The notes under the pieces are model-generated. The model made no database searches. It had not been told where the DNA came from and saw only the letters and a list, made by a program, of their open reading frames with translations. 64,000 bases of DNA, taken from NCBI RefSeq assembly GCF_001613425.1, contig NZ_BDCI01000004.1:558001-622000 (forward strand), read 5' to 3'. Of this stretch, positions 50,545 to 59,199 are shown piece after piece; within the stretch, counting starts at the first letter, position 1, and the number at the start of each line of letters is the position of its first letter. A program made the position numbers and the translations under genes. Source of the DNA: Nocardia vulneris (GTDB taxonomy: Bacteria; Actinomycetota; Actinomycetes; Mycobacteriales; Mycobacteriaceae).

Positions 50545-51690
50545 ATGCCTACTGCATCCCTCCGTCCGCGCGGCGTCGTCGTCGCCGCGGCCGCAGCAGC
50601 ACTCTGCCTAGCCCTTCCCGTTTCCGCCCAAGCCGCGGGAGCGATCAACTTCGCGCCGAAAGTGGATTCCCCTTCCGGCGGCCAGTTTCCGTCATGGGGG
50701 CCGGGCCCGTCGCCGATCGGCACGGTCACGGCCGACTTCAACGGCGACGGCAAAGCCGATATCGTCGCGGCCGATTTCCAAGGGGCGGGGCCGATCCTGA
50801 TGACCGGCAAGGGGGACGGCACCTTCAACAGCGGCACCAGAGTGGGCGATGTCGGCATCGGATTCGGCGCGGTGGCGGCGGGCGACCTGAACGGGGACGG
50901 GAAACCCGATGTCGTCGCGCAGGCCTGGACGACCATCGCGACCTTCCTGAACAACGGCAACGGCACCTTCGCCGCCGCCAAGAAGTACACGACACTCGAA
51001 GGCGCACAACAGGAAGTGATCGTCGCCGATGCCAACGGCGATGGCAAGGCCGACGTGCTCAGCCTGGTGCCCACCGGCGTGAAGACGTGGATCGGCAAGG
51101 GCGACGGCACCCTCGACGGCGGATCGACCAGCTCGGTCCTGGGCACCCCGTCGGCCTTCACCGTCGGAAAGTTCAACTCGGACAACAAGATAGACATCGC
51201 GATCAACAACACCGTGTTGCAGCAGGTGCAGATCTTCACCGGCAACGGCGACGGCAGCTTCGCCCGCCGCGACGCGAGCACCTCCGGCCTCATCACCGAG
51301 GACGTCCGGGCCGGCGACTTCGACGGCGACGGTATCGACGATGTCATCTCCGCCGACTCGTTCTCCTTCAGCACCACGCTGCTGCTGTCGAACGGTCAGG
51401 GCGGATTCAAGAAGACCGACCGGGTCGCGCTGTCGGGACTCGGCCCGACCAGCATCGCGGTCGCCGACTTCGACAAGGACGGCAAGCTCGACGCTGCGAT
51501 GTCGGCGGTGCTCAACTCGAAGATGGTGATCTTCGCCGGCACCGGCGGATCCATCAGCAAGACCGGTGAATTCGACGTCACGTCACAGCCGCAGACACCC
51601 GCGGTCGCCGACTACGACGGCGACGGCAAGCTGGACATCGTGGTCGCGGGCAGCGCGAACGCCGTGTCGTTCCTGAAGAACATCAGCTGA
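50545..51690 (+). CDS. Secreted FG-GAP/VCBS repeat beta-propeller protein
   Basis: This 381-residue protein has a signal peptide (cleavage near SAQA-AG, about residue 31). Seven FG-GAP-like repeats follow, each with a calcium loop such as DFNGDGKAD, DLNGDGKPD, DANGDGKAD, DFDGDGIDD, DFDKDGKLD or DYDGDGKLD. Seven repeats suit one complete seven-bladed propeller. It is exported and probably binds Ca2+. Such proteins may bind polysaccharides or other surface molecules. AGGA precedes the ATG at 50545. Confidence 0.87.
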   Translation: MPTASLRPRGVVVAAAAAALCLALPVSAQAAGAINFAPKVDSPSGGQFPSWGPGPSPIGTVTADFNGDGKADIVAADFQGAGPILMTGKGDGTFNSGTRVGDVGIGFGAVAAGDLNGDGKPDVVAQAWTTIATFLNNGNGTFAAAKKYTTLEGAQQEVIVADANGDGKADVLSLVPTGVKTWIGKGDGTLDGGSTSSVLGTPSAFTVGKFNSDNKIDIAINNTVLQQVQIFTGNGDGSFARRDASTSGLITEDVRAGDFDGDGIDDVISADSFSFSTTLLLSNGQGGFKKTDRVALSGLGPTSIAVADFDKDGKLDAAMSAVLNSKMVIFAGTGGSISKTGEFDVTSQPQTPAVADYDGDGKLDIVVAGSANAVSFLKNIS

Positions 51691-51696
51691 GCGAGC

Positions 51697-52500
51697 TCAC
51701 CAGACCGAGGTCGGGGTGACGTTGTCGTCGAACGGGAGGAAGCCGTCGACGGTCGCGTTGACCTGGAGACTGTTCACCCCGATCTCGCCGCCGTGATTGT
51801 CGAGGAAGGCCACATCGGAGGCGTCGCGGCCGGTGGCGATGCGCACCAGCGTGGAGCGCGGAGCCAGGCCGGTGGCGTCGAAGGCGCGCCAGGTCCCGTC
51901 GACGTAGGCCTCGGCGACCGCATGGAAATCCATCGGCACACAGCCCGGCGCGTAGACCGACACCACCCGGGCAGGCACCTTGACCGCGCGTAACAGCGCG
52001 ACCACCAGATGCGCGAAATCACGGCACACGCCCGCACCGGACAGCAGCGTCTCCACCGCACCGTCGATGGGGTCGCTGCTGCCCGCGACGTAACGGATCC
52101 GCCGGCCGACCCATGCCGACACCTCGGCGGCCAGTTGCGCGCTCGGTGTGGCCGAACCGAATTCGGTATTGGCGAAGCCGAGCAGCTTGTCCGATTCGGC
52201 GAATCGGCTGGGACGCAGATACAGCGCGAGATCGTAATCGGAAGGACTGTCCGGCAGCGCGGTGCCGAGCACGGTCGCGGTGTAATGGGCGCGCAGGGTG
52301 CCCGGTCCGACCGCGAATTTGTGGATCCGGGTGCCGTGCGGCCCGAAAATCTCCCACGGCGTGACCGGTCGGCCGTCGAGCTCGAACACCAGCGATTCGT
52401 TCAATTCCAGATTCGGGTGCCGGGCCGCGGCGATCTGGAATTCCAGGGTCGTCGGCGCGGTGATCGCCACCTCCAGATGAGCCGACACATCGCGATGCAC
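51697..52500 (-). CDS. Transglutaminase-like cysteine protease-fold protein
   Basis: This 267-residue protein has an N-terminal beta domain (bacterial transglutaminase-like N domain) and a transglutaminase core. The catalytic triad is visible as GAGVCRDFAHL (Cys), PMDFHAVAEAYVDG (His) and WRAFDATGLAPR (Asp). It could hydrolyse or cross-link peptides or amides. No signal peptide is seen, so it is cytosolic. The GTG start at 52500 follows from the frame. It converges with the FG-GAP gene, 6 bp away. Confidence 0.87.
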   Translation of the reverse strand: MHRDVSAHLEVAITAPTTLEFQIAAARHPNLELNESLVFELDGRPVTPWEIFGPHGTRIHKFAVGPGTLRAHYTATVLGTALPDSPSDYDLALYLRPSRFAESDKLLGFANTEFGSATPSAQLAAEVSAWVGRRIRYVAGSSDPIDGAVETLLSGAGVCRDFAHLVVALLRAVKVPARVVSVYAPGCVPMDFHAVAEAYVDGTWRAFDATGLAPRSTLVRIATGRDASDVAFLDNHGGEIGVNSLQVNATVDGFLPFDDNVTPTSVW

Positions 52501-52624
52501 AGCTCAATCCTGCCAGCTGCGGTCGAGTACTCGGTCGTATTCACGACCCGCGGGTACCGAGTCGGCATCATATAGGCGGTCAATTCGTGGCCGACAGGGG
52601 ATTCATGTGCCCCGGCGCGTGGAT

Positions 52625-53308
52625 ATGGGCGAGAATTTGCGCGTGCGAACCCAGTTCACTCGCGAGCTCGTCGCTTTGACCAATGATCTGACGCTCATGT
52701 GCCGCCTCACGCACGACGCTACCGAGCGGATGACCGATGCGCTCGTCGGGGCCGATCTCACCGCGACCTACGAGGTGTTCGCACTCGACGAACAACTACA
52801 GGGGATGTACGGCGCGTGCGAGGCGAGAACCGTCGTGCTGCTCGCGTTGCAGGCGCCGGTCGCCCGCGACCTGCGCCACGTGGTCACCGCCATTCAGATC
52901 GCGACCGAGCTGTCCGGCATCGGCACCCTGGTGAGCAAGGTCGCCGATCAGGTGTATCAGAGCCATCCGGGACACGTTGCGCCGCAAGCGGTGCTGGACA
53001 TCCTCGCCGCGATGGGCAGGCTCGCGGCCGCCCGGACCGCGGCGAGCGGCGCGGCCGTCGCGACCGGCCGTCAGGAATCGGATACCGAACCGGAATCGGG
53101 CAGCCAAGCCATGGAAGTACTGCATCAGCAATTGCATACGGCCCTGGCCGATCCGGTGTCGGCGCAGCCGACCACCTCGGCGATCACCCTCGCGCTACTC
53201 GCCAACCAGCTCGAGCGCTGCGTCGATCACACCGCCCGGATCGATCGGCTGATCCGTTTTCTCGACACCGGCGTGCCGCCGACCGCCCAACCCGCCGACT
53301 CGGCCTGA
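52625..53308 (+). CDS. PhoU-domain protein
   Basis: This 227-residue protein (ATG at 52625; GTG at 52643 would give the more usual start MRTQFTREL) contains two helical PhoU repeats. Marks include TDALVGADLTATYEVFALDEQLQGMYGACEARTVVLLALQAPVARDLRHVVTAIQIATELSGIG and LANQLERCVDHTARIDRLI, as in PhoU. PhoU regulates phosphate uptake and the PhoR signal. No pst genes are adjacent, so this is a lone copy. Its linker (residues about 140-175) is longer than usual. Confidence 0.82.
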   Translation: MGENLRVRTQFTRELVALTNDLTLMCRLTHDATERMTDALVGADLTATYEVFALDEQLQGMYGACEARTVVLLALQAPVARDLRHVVTAIQIATELSGIGTLVSKVADQVYQSHPGHVAPQAVLDILAAMGRLAAARTAASGAAVATGRQESDTEPESGSQAMEVLHQQLHTALADPVSAQPTTSAITLALLANQLERCVDHTARIDRLIRFLDTGVPPTAQPADSA

Positions 53309-53326
53309 GCTACCGCGCACCGGCGC

Positions 53327-54235
53327 TCAGCCGCTGCGGCGGGCGATCGTGTAGAGCTCGCGTGCGGGTCCGGTGAGCCGGTGGCCGGTGGGCCACACCG
53401 CGCGCAGCGTGCGGGTCAGGTCGAGGTCGGTGACCGTGGGCGAGACCAGGGTGCCCGCGCCGAGTTCGGCGGCGACGGCCAGTGTGCTGAGCACCGCCGG
53501 GCCCGCACCCGAGGCGACGGCCGTCTTGATGGCCGTCGTCGACGACAGCTCCAGGGCGACGCCCGGTGTCCAGCCCGGTAGCCGCCGAGTTACCGCGTGC
53601 TCGAACCAGTTTCGGGTGCCCGAGCCCGCTTCCCGTTGGATCAGTGGGGTTTCGGCGAGTTCGGCGAGGCCGACCGTGCCGCGCCGGGCCCAGCGATGGG
53701 CGGGCGCGACCACCACGACGAGCCGGTCGGTCGCGACCGCGTGCGACTCCAGACCGCGGAAACTCTGTGGGCTCTCGACGAATCCGATGGCCGCCTTGCT
53801 GTCGAGCACCTGCTGCGCGACCTCGACCGAGTTGCCGGATTCGAGCGCGATGGCGGTATCGGGCGCACCGGCCCGCAGTTGCATGAGCCAGCCGGGAAAC
53901 AGATATTCGGCGATGGTCTGGCTCGCCGCCACGCGCAGGTGCGACGCACGTTCCGCGCGGAGTGTGCCGATCCCGGCATCGAGTTGCTCGGCCGCGCGCA
54001 CCACGGCCCTGGCCCATTCCGCGATCAGCGAGCCGGCCGGGGTGGGCCGGGAACCGAGCGTGCTGCGCTCCAGCACGGGCACCCCGACCAGTTGCTCCAG
54101 ATACCGGATGCGCGAGGAGGCGGACGGCTGGCTGATGCCGTGCTGCTGCGCGGCGCGGCCGAGGCTGCCCAGCTCGATCACCGAAAGCAGCAGGTCGAGG
54201 GCGGCCAGGTCGGGTACGCGCGGGGACAGGGGCAT
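53327..54235 (-). CDS. LysR-family regulator of the divergent TDT transporter
   Basis: This 302-residue protein has the LysR helix-turn-helix (LDLLLSVIELGSLGRAAQQHGISQPSASSRIRYLEQLVG) and a substrate domain (about residues 95-300). It is divergent from a TDT/TehA-type transporter 70 bp away. A perfect 14-bp palindrome (54245-54258) lies just upstream of its start. It may respond to an anion such as sulfite. In related organisms a LysR next to a TDT gene often controls it. Confidence 0.9.
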   Translation of the reverse strand: MPLSPRVPDLAALDLLLSVIELGSLGRAAQQHGISQPSASSRIRYLEQLVGVPVLERSTLGSRPTPAGSLIAEWARAVVRAAEQLDAGIGTLRAERASHLRVAASQTIAEYLFPGWLMQLRAGAPDTAIALESGNSVEVAQQVLDSKAAIGFVESPQSFRGLESHAVATDRLVVVVAPAHRWARRGTVGLAELAETPLIQREAGSGTRNWFEHAVTRRLPGWTPGVALELSSTTAIKTAVASGAGPAVLSTLAVAAELGAGTLVSPTVTDLDLTRTLRAVWPTGHRLTGPARELYTIARRSG

Positions 54236-54244
54236 AGAACGAGT

Positions 54245-54258
54245 CTATGCATGCATAG
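54245..54258. promoter_or_regulatory. Perfect 14-bp palindrome CTATGCATGCATAG
   Basis: This symmetrical site is 9 bp upstream of the LysR start and about 47 bp before the TDT transporter start. It fits a T-N11-A LysR box. Confidence 0.65.
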
Positions 54259-54305
54259 GAACACGGCAGCTACCTGACAGGACAACCGGCGACCAGTCTG
54301 GAGGC

Positions 54306-55499
54306 ATGACCGCCACCCTGACCGTCCGTCCCGCCGCCGCGCGGCACGTGGTCGCCGAGCTCGACCAGCGCCGGTCCCTCCGGCAGCCGTCCGCGCTGCG
54401 GCAACTCGGCCCCAACTGGTTCGCCGCCGTGATGGGGACCGGCATCGTCGCCAACGCCGCGGCCACGGTGCCGCTGCGTTTTCCCGGCCTGCGGGGTGCC
54501 GCGACGGTCGTGTGGGCGCTGTCCGCCGCACTTCTCGTGCTGCTGAGCGTGGCATGGCTGGCCCACCGGGTGCGGTTTCCCGACAACGCCCGCGACCACC
54601 GCGATCATCCGGTGATGTCGCAGTTCTTCGGCGCGCCGCCGATGGCGCTGCTGACCGTCGGCGGCGGCACCCTGCTGCTCGGCAGCGACGTGATCGGGCT
54701 ACCCGCGGCGCTGGCGATCGACTGGGTGCTGTGGATCGCGGGCACCGTGCTCGGGCTGCTGTCTGCCGTGGCCATTCCCTATCGAATGTTCACCCGGCAC
54801 CGGGTCGAGGCCGACGCCGCGTTCGGCGGCTGGCTGATGCCGGTGGTACCGCCCATGGTGTCGGCGGCGATGGGCGCCTTGCTCGTCCCGCACACTCCCG
54901 CGGGTCAGCCGCGGCTGACCATGATCCTGGTCTGCGTCACCCTGTTCGGACTGAGCCTGATCGCCGCCCTGGTCACCATCACCATGATCTGGTCCCGGCT
55001 GGTACACCACGGCATCCCCGCCGCGGGGATGGTGCCCACCCTCTGGATCGTGCTCGGTCCGCTCGGCCAATCCGTCACCGCCGCAGGGTTGCTCGCCAAC
55101 GCCGCCCCGACCGCGCTGCCCGACCTCTACGCCAAAGGGCTGCTGGCGTTCTCGGTCATCTTCGGTCTCGCCGTCTGGGGTTTCGCGATGCTCTGGCTGA
55201 CGCTGGCGCTCGCCGTGACGGTAAAGACCTATCGCGCAGGCGCATTGACCTTCAACCTGACCTGGTGGGGCTTCACCTTCCCGCTCGGCACCTGCGTCAC
55301 CGGCAGCACCGTGCTCTACAGCCACACCGGCGCGGACCTTTTCGCGGTCGTCGCGGTGCTGCTGTATCTGGTGCTGGTCGCCGCGTGGGCGGTGGTCGCG
55401 GCGCGCACCGCCCGCGGCGTGCTGGACGGATCACTGCTCCGTCCCGCGGTACTCACTGCAGCAGCGGATACCGCCCGGACCGGAGCAGCTCACCGATGA
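54306..55499 (+). CDS. TDT-family (TehA/SLAC1-like) anion transporter
   Basis: This 397-residue protein has about ten membrane helices. LGPNWFAAVMGTGIVANAAATVP is the TehA/Mae1 start. GPLGQSVTAAGLLANAAP and FNLTWWGFTFPLGTCVTGSTVLYS are conserved TDT features. Such channels or carriers export sulfite, tellurite, malate or other small anions. GGAGGC precedes the ATG at 54306. Its last 47 bp overlap the convergent sigma factor gene. Confidence 0.88.
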   Translation: MTATLTVRPAAARHVVAELDQRRSLRQPSALRQLGPNWFAAVMGTGIVANAAATVPLRFPGLRGAATVVWALSAALLVLLSVAWLAHRVRFPDNARDHRDHPVMSQFFGAPPMALLTVGGGTLLLGSDVIGLPAALAIDWVLWIAGTVLGLLSAVAIPYRMFTRHRVEADAAFGGWLMPVVPPMVSAAMGALLVPHTPAGQPRLTMILVCVTLFGLSLIAALVTITMIWSRLVHHGIPAAGMVPTLWIVLGPLGQSVTAAGLLANAAPTALPDLYAKGLLAFSVIFGLAVWGFAMLWLTLALAVTVKTYRAGALTFNLTWWGFTFPLGTCVTGSTVLYSHTGADLFAVVAVLLYLVLVAAWAVVAARTARGVLDGSLLRPAVLTAAADTARTGAAHR

Positions 55500-56316
55500 C
55501 GTCCATCTTCGCCTGCGGCGCAGCGTAATCCGGGTGGGCGCGGAGTATGGCCGCGGCATCGTGCAGCTGGATCATCTGTTGTTCGGCCTGGTCTGCGGTG
55601 CGGCCGCCGGGCGTGACCGGATGCCGGGCGAAGTGCGGGCGGCTCGGGTCGATCCGGCCCAGGGCGACCGCGCGCTCCACCCGGCGCGTGCACCGGCAGA
55701 ACGCCGCCGGGTCGGCCCAGCCGCAGCTGGCGGACAGAAACGCGCCGAGGCGTTTCTTGGCGCGCGCCAAACGCTTTCGGTAGGCGGCGGGAGTGATGTC
55801 GAGCACCCAGGCGGCTTCGGCGGAGCCGAGTTCGAAGACGTCGCCGAGGACGAAGGCGACCCGCTCGTCCCTGGCCAGGCATTGCAGCATGGCCTGTGAG
55901 CAGTTGAGCCGCAGTTCGGTGACCAGCAGCGTGGCCTCGGGGCCGCGGTAGTCCTGCTCGGCCAGCCCGTCGGCCAGTCCCTCCCGAAAAGTGTCCAGGC
56001 TCAACTGCGCTGCCTCCTGCGGCGTCCGGCGCCGCAGGTTCAGCAGATAGTTCACGCCGACCCGGTAGGCCCAGGTTCGCAGCCCCGCCTCGGCCCGCCA
56101 GGTCGCGAGGTTACCGAGGACGCGCAGCAGGATCTCCTGCGTCGCGTCCTCGGCCTCGGCGGGCCGCCCCACCATGCGCAGCGCGAGCCGATACAGCGGA
56201 TCCTGCAGCAACCGCACCACTTCGGTGATCGCGTCCCGATCCCCGGCCACGGCCCGCTCGACCAGTTGCTGCTCCGCGGCCCGCGTACCGTCTTGTGACT
56301 GCTCCTGCACACCCAT
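55453..56316 (-). CDS. ECF sigma factor with cysteine-containing C-terminal extension
   Basis: This 287-residue protein has sigma region 2 (about residues 35-100: LYRLALRMVGRPAEAEDATQEILLRVLGNLATWRAEAGLRTWAYRVGVNYLL) and region 4 (about 145-195: ERVAFVLGDVFELGSAEAAWVLDITPAAYRKRLARAKKRL). An extension of about 90 residues holds CGWADPAAFCRCTRRV, a C-x9-C-x-C set that could bind metal. No anti-sigma gene is adjacent; the extension may take its place. It overlaps the TDT gene by 47 bp in opposite orientation. Confidence 0.87.
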   Translation of the reverse strand: MGVQEQSQDGTRAAEQQLVERAVAGDRDAITEVVRLLQDPLYRLALRMVGRPAEAEDATQEILLRVLGNLATWRAEAGLRTWAYRVGVNYLLNLRRRTPQEAAQLSLDTFREGLADGLAEQDYRGPEATLLVTELRLNCSQAMLQCLARDERVAFVLGDVFELGSAEAAWVLDITPAAYRKRLARAKKRLGAFLSASCGWADPAAFCRCTRRVERAVALGRIDPSRPHFARHPVTPGGRTADQAEQQMIQLHDAAAILRAHPDYAAPQAKMDVIGELLRSGRYPLLQ

Positions 56317-56400
56317 TCGGCCATCCTTCGATGACCGGCGCGGTTGCGCAAGCGTTGCCCGTCAGGCTGCGGGACCGAGCAGACCCACATGCCCGGCGAT

Positions 56401-57273
56401 TCAGGCGATCTCGGCCGTGCCGACCAGCGCGTGACGGCGGAGCCAGGCGGCGATCGCGGCCCCGATCTCGTCCGGGCGATCCTCCGGCGCGTGATGTCCG
56501 GCCGGGGGAATCACCGCGGTCTCCGCATTCGCGAAGGTGGTCGCGGCCCAGTCGACCACCTCGGGCGAGCCGAGGCCCGATCCGTTCGCCAGGCCCATGA
56601 TCAGCTTGGGCACCTCGGGCGACGCGGCGGCCCAGCGGCCGTAGTTCTCGATGATCGCCACCACGTCGGCGGGCGCGCCGTCCAGCGGCAACTCCCGCGG
56701 CCAGGCCAGCAGCGGCCTGCGCGATTCGGGCGTCGGGTACGGCGCGCGATACACGTCGTGGTCCTCGGGGGTCAGGCTCGGCGCCTGATTCGGCAGGTTG
56801 AACTCGAGGAACATGTTCTCCACCAACACCATCCGCTCCCCTTCCGGCCCGCGGTAGGCGCGGAAGATCTCCGCACCCCGCGGGGGCAGTTCGGACCAGC
56901 GCAGCGGCCGCAGGAAGGTCTCGAGCACGGCGACGCCGCGCACCCGGCCGGGATGGCGTGCGGCCCAGTCCAAGCCGAGCGCGCCGCCCCAGTCGTGGCC
57001 GACGAGCACCACCTGGTCCAGTTCCAGCGCGTCGAACCAGGCCTCGAGGTAGCGCGCATGGTCGACGAACCGGTAACCGATGTCCGGCTTACCGGAGGCA
57101 CCCATGCCGATGAGATCAGGTGCCAGCGTCCGGGTTTGGTCGCCGACGTGCGGAATCACGTTCCGCCACAGATACGACGAGGTGGGATTGCCGTGCAGGA
57201 ACACGACCGGCACCGAGCCGGTGCCCGCATCGCGGTAGGAGATGAACGAATCGAGAACGTCGACGGTGGCCAT
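56401..57273 (-). CDS. dhaA: Haloalkane dehalogenase (DhaA/HLD-II type)
   Basis: From the ATG at 57273 this is a 290-residue alpha/beta hydrolase. Key residues can all be placed: oxyanion and halide-binding HGNPTSSYLWRN (Asn29), nucleophile GHDWGG (Asp94) with halide-binding Trp95, catalytic acid LETFLRP (Glu118) and histidine GHHAPED (His260). That pattern (Asp-Glu-His) is the HLD-II subfamily. It should convert haloalkanes to alcohols plus halide. The substrate is unknown; related enzymes occur in many soil actinomycetes and in mycobacteria. A long intergenic stretch with a candidate sRNA follows upstream. Confidence 0.9.
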   Translation of the reverse strand: MATVDVLDSFISYRDAGTGSVPVVFLHGNPTSSYLWRNVIPHVGDQTRTLAPDLIGMGASGKPDIGYRFVDHARYLEAWFDALELDQVVLVGHDWGGALGLDWAARHPGRVRGVAVLETFLRPLRWSELPPRGAEIFRAYRGPEGERMVLVENMFLEFNLPNQAPSLTPEDHDVYRAPYPTPESRRPLLAWPRELPLDGAPADVVAIIENYGRWAAASPEVPKLIMGLANGSGLGSPEVVDWAATTFANAETAVIPPAGHHAPEDRPDEIGAAIAAWLRRHALVGTAEIA

Positions 57274-57501
57274 GAGCTGTCCTTTCGGGTCCGGCTGAGT
57301 TGCCTTCACCCGGTTGGACACCCGAACACCGCCCGCTGTGACCGGCATCGGAGTGACGCTCGTCACGTGAGTGGCCAGACCCGAGCCGCGTTCACGCCGA
57401 AGCTCGCACCGCTCATCGCGCGGCACATCCGTATACGTCCAGTAGATATAACAGCCAGGCTGAAATGATCCTGAGAATAGTCCCGAATCAGCGCCCGTGA
57501 C

Positions 57502-57531
57502 TTGCCAAGATCAACCCGCGTTATCTACTGT
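57502..57531 (+). promoter_or_regulatory. Sigma-A-like promoter of the candidate sRNA
   Basis: TTGCCA (57502-57507) and TACTGT (57526-57531) are separated by 18 bp. A start near 57538 is expected. No coding gene follows before the terminator at 57695. Confidence 0.55.
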
Positions 57532-57537
57532 CCTAAT

Positions 57538-57745
57538 ACGTAGAACACCCCCTGAACATCACGAGCTAGCTCGCCCAGCGCGGTTCGACACCTCGGGACC
57601 TCCCTCATCAGCCCCGTGGTGTCGGTGTGTGCGGAATCGGGACTGGACATCCTTCCGCATCGCCGCGCTTCGCGGTCGCAGTGACTCGTGATCCGCCACC
57701 CCCGAGTCGGCGCCGGCACGGCGACTCGGGGGTGGCTTTTTCTGT
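57538..57745 (+). ncRNA. Candidate structured small RNA (~205 nt)
   Basis: The 582-bp gap between the dehalogenase and the HNH nuclease has no gene on either strand. It has a promoter-like pair upstream and a strong terminator with a T-tract downstream on the plus strand, so a non-coding RNA is likely. Within it, ATCACGAG (57558-57565) pairs with CTCGTGAT (57685-57692) and encloses about 120 nt. Inside are a 7-bp stem (TGCGGAA 57630-57636 with 57653-57659) and CCGCG-CTT-CGCGG (57663-57675). A closing stem around internal hairpins recalls 6S/Ms1-like RNA, but no family match was tested. Confidence 0.6.
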
Positions 57746-57747
57746 TT
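57695..57747 (+). terminator. Strong rho-independent terminator
   Basis: GCCACCCCCGAGTCG (57695-57709) pairs perfectly over 15 bp with 57722-57736 around a 12-nt loop. The run TTTTTCTGTTT follows at 57737-57747. The T-tract is on the plus strand only, so it ends a plus-strand transcript. Confidence 0.85.
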
Positions 57748-57855
57748 AGCCGCCCCGCTGTGCGGAAAGTCATATAGGGCAATCACTTACACCACCTCAG
57801 CCGCCGGATACGTTGGCGGCCGTTATAGTTCAGGTGGTTGGCGTTAGGAAGCTCG

Positions 57856-58587
57856 ATGAAGTTCACAGCACAGCGACTCGCTCTGATCGTCCTGGCGATC
57901 GTGACATTCATCGGAGTCTCCTACTACTACGTGAACCGGGTGGAACCGCCGAAGGCGAACGCGCAGTGCGATACCGGATCCGCCCAGGTCTGCGCCGATG
58001 CACCGGCGAGTATGCCGAGCCGTGACGCGCTCGCCCTGCTCGACACCGTCCGCGTCGCCGGACGCGCCCCCAAAACCGGTTACACCCGTGAACAATTCGG
58101 TCCCGCCTGGTCCGATGACGTGTCAGTACCCGGCGGACACAACGGCTGCGGCACCCGCGACGACATCCTGCAGCGTGATCTCATCGATGTCACCTTCAAG
58201 GACACCAAGCGCTGCGTCGTGGCCACCGGCACCCTCAACGATCTCTACACCGGTAAGACGATCAAATTCGTGCGCGGGCCCAAGACCTCCGACGACGTGC
58301 AGATCGACCACATCATCGCCCTCTCGGACGCCTGGCAGAAAGGCGCGCAACAGCTTTCCGCCGAGCGCCGCCGCGACCTGGCCAACGACCCGCTGAACCT
58401 GCAGGCCGTCGACGGCCCGACCAACCAGTCCAAGAGCGACTCCGACGCGGCCAGCTGGCTGCCGCCGAGCAAGGGCTACCGCTGCGCCTACTTGACCAGG
58501 CAGATCCAGGTCAAAGCGGCGTACCAGCTCTGGGTGACCCAGGCCGAGAAGGACGCCATGACACGCGAACTCGGCACCTGCCCCTGA
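57856..58587 (+). CDS. Membrane-anchored/secreted HNH (DUF1524-type) endonuclease
   Basis: This 243-residue protein starts with a hydrophobic segment (residues about 8-25) that is a signal anchor or uncleaved signal peptide. The rest is exported. The HNH core is DDVQIDHIIALSDAWQKGAQQLS, then NDPLNLQAVDGPTNQSKSD, the D-H ... N ... N pattern of DUF1524/HNH nucleases. Several cysteine pairs fit an extracellular protein. Secreted nucleases of this type (YncB/NucM-like) may degrade extracellular DNA. AGGAAG precedes the ATG. Confidence 0.87.
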   Translation: MKFTAQRLALIVLAIVTFIGVSYYYVNRVEPPKANAQCDTGSAQVCADAPASMPSRDALALLDTVRVAGRAPKTGYTREQFGPAWSDDVSVPGGHNGCGTRDDILQRDLIDVTFKDTKRCVVATGTLNDLYTGKTIKFVRGPKTSDDVQIDHIIALSDAWQKGAQQLSAERRRDLANDPLNLQAVDGPTNQSKSDSDAASWLPPSKGYRCAYLTRQIQVKAAYQLWVTQAEKDAMTRELGTCP

Positions 58588-58622
58588 TCAGGCCATGCCG
58601 ACGCCGCAGCCGGTGGTGCCGC

Positions 58623-59069
58623 TCATCGCACGCCCTCGATGAACTGGTGGTCGGTCAGGATCCGGCCGTCGGCGTCCAGGCCGAGCACATCGAAGCCGCC
58701 GCCCGCGATCGCGCCGTCCGCCTTCGCCACCATCACCCAGCTGACGCCGATCAGCCCGGCGGGCAACGGGATCGCCGGGGCAGGCACCGCGAACTCGTAG
58801 TCACCGGACGCGATGAACAGCTCGTAGGCCCGAGTCACCCGGCGCGACAACGCCGCATAGCCGCGCACCTCCAGCGCGGGCAGCGCGAACTGCAACCGCT
58901 CCACCTGCTCGCGCAGCTCCATCGGCGGATCGACCAGCACCTGAACTCCGGTGGGCGCGAAGAATTCCCGGATGCGCTGCTCCCGGGCTTCGGGGTCCGA
59001 CTCGTTCCACAGCGCGGCGAACCGCTCGGCGAAGGTAGCCAGTTCTTTTTCGTTCATCTGCTTGCTCAT
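58623..59069 (-). CDS. SnoaL/NTF2-like protein
   Basis: This 148-residue protein has the SnoaL-like pattern: FAERFAALWNESDPEAREQRIREFFAPTGVQVL, then a beta-sheet region with GVSWVMVAKADG and VLGLDADGRILTDHQFIEG. These small cone-shaped domains bind hydrophobic ligands or act as cyclases or isomerases. It is divergent from the MmyB-like regulator 131 bp away, which is likely to control it. The function cannot be told. Confidence 0.82.
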   Translation of the reverse strand: MSKQMNEKELATFAERFAALWNESDPEAREQRIREFFAPTGVQVLVDPPMELREQVERLQFALPALEVRGYAALSRRVTRAYELFIASGDYEFAVPAPAIPLPAGLIGVSWVMVAKADGAIAGGGFDVLGLDADGRILTDHQFIEGVR

Positions 59070-59199
59070 GGCACCGAGTTTTGCCGTCGCGGCGATACCG
59101 CGCGATTCCCGGCAGGGAATAGCCGAATCCTCGCTCAGGTGCTCGCGTCATACCTTCCGCGGAATCGCGGTCCCGCAGCGCGCAGACCAGACTGTGCGC

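Noticed and set aside
57538..57745. 6C RNA family
   Set aside because: The two C6-loop hairpins that define 6C RNA are not visible. A 6S/Ms1-like shape fits a little better but is also untested.
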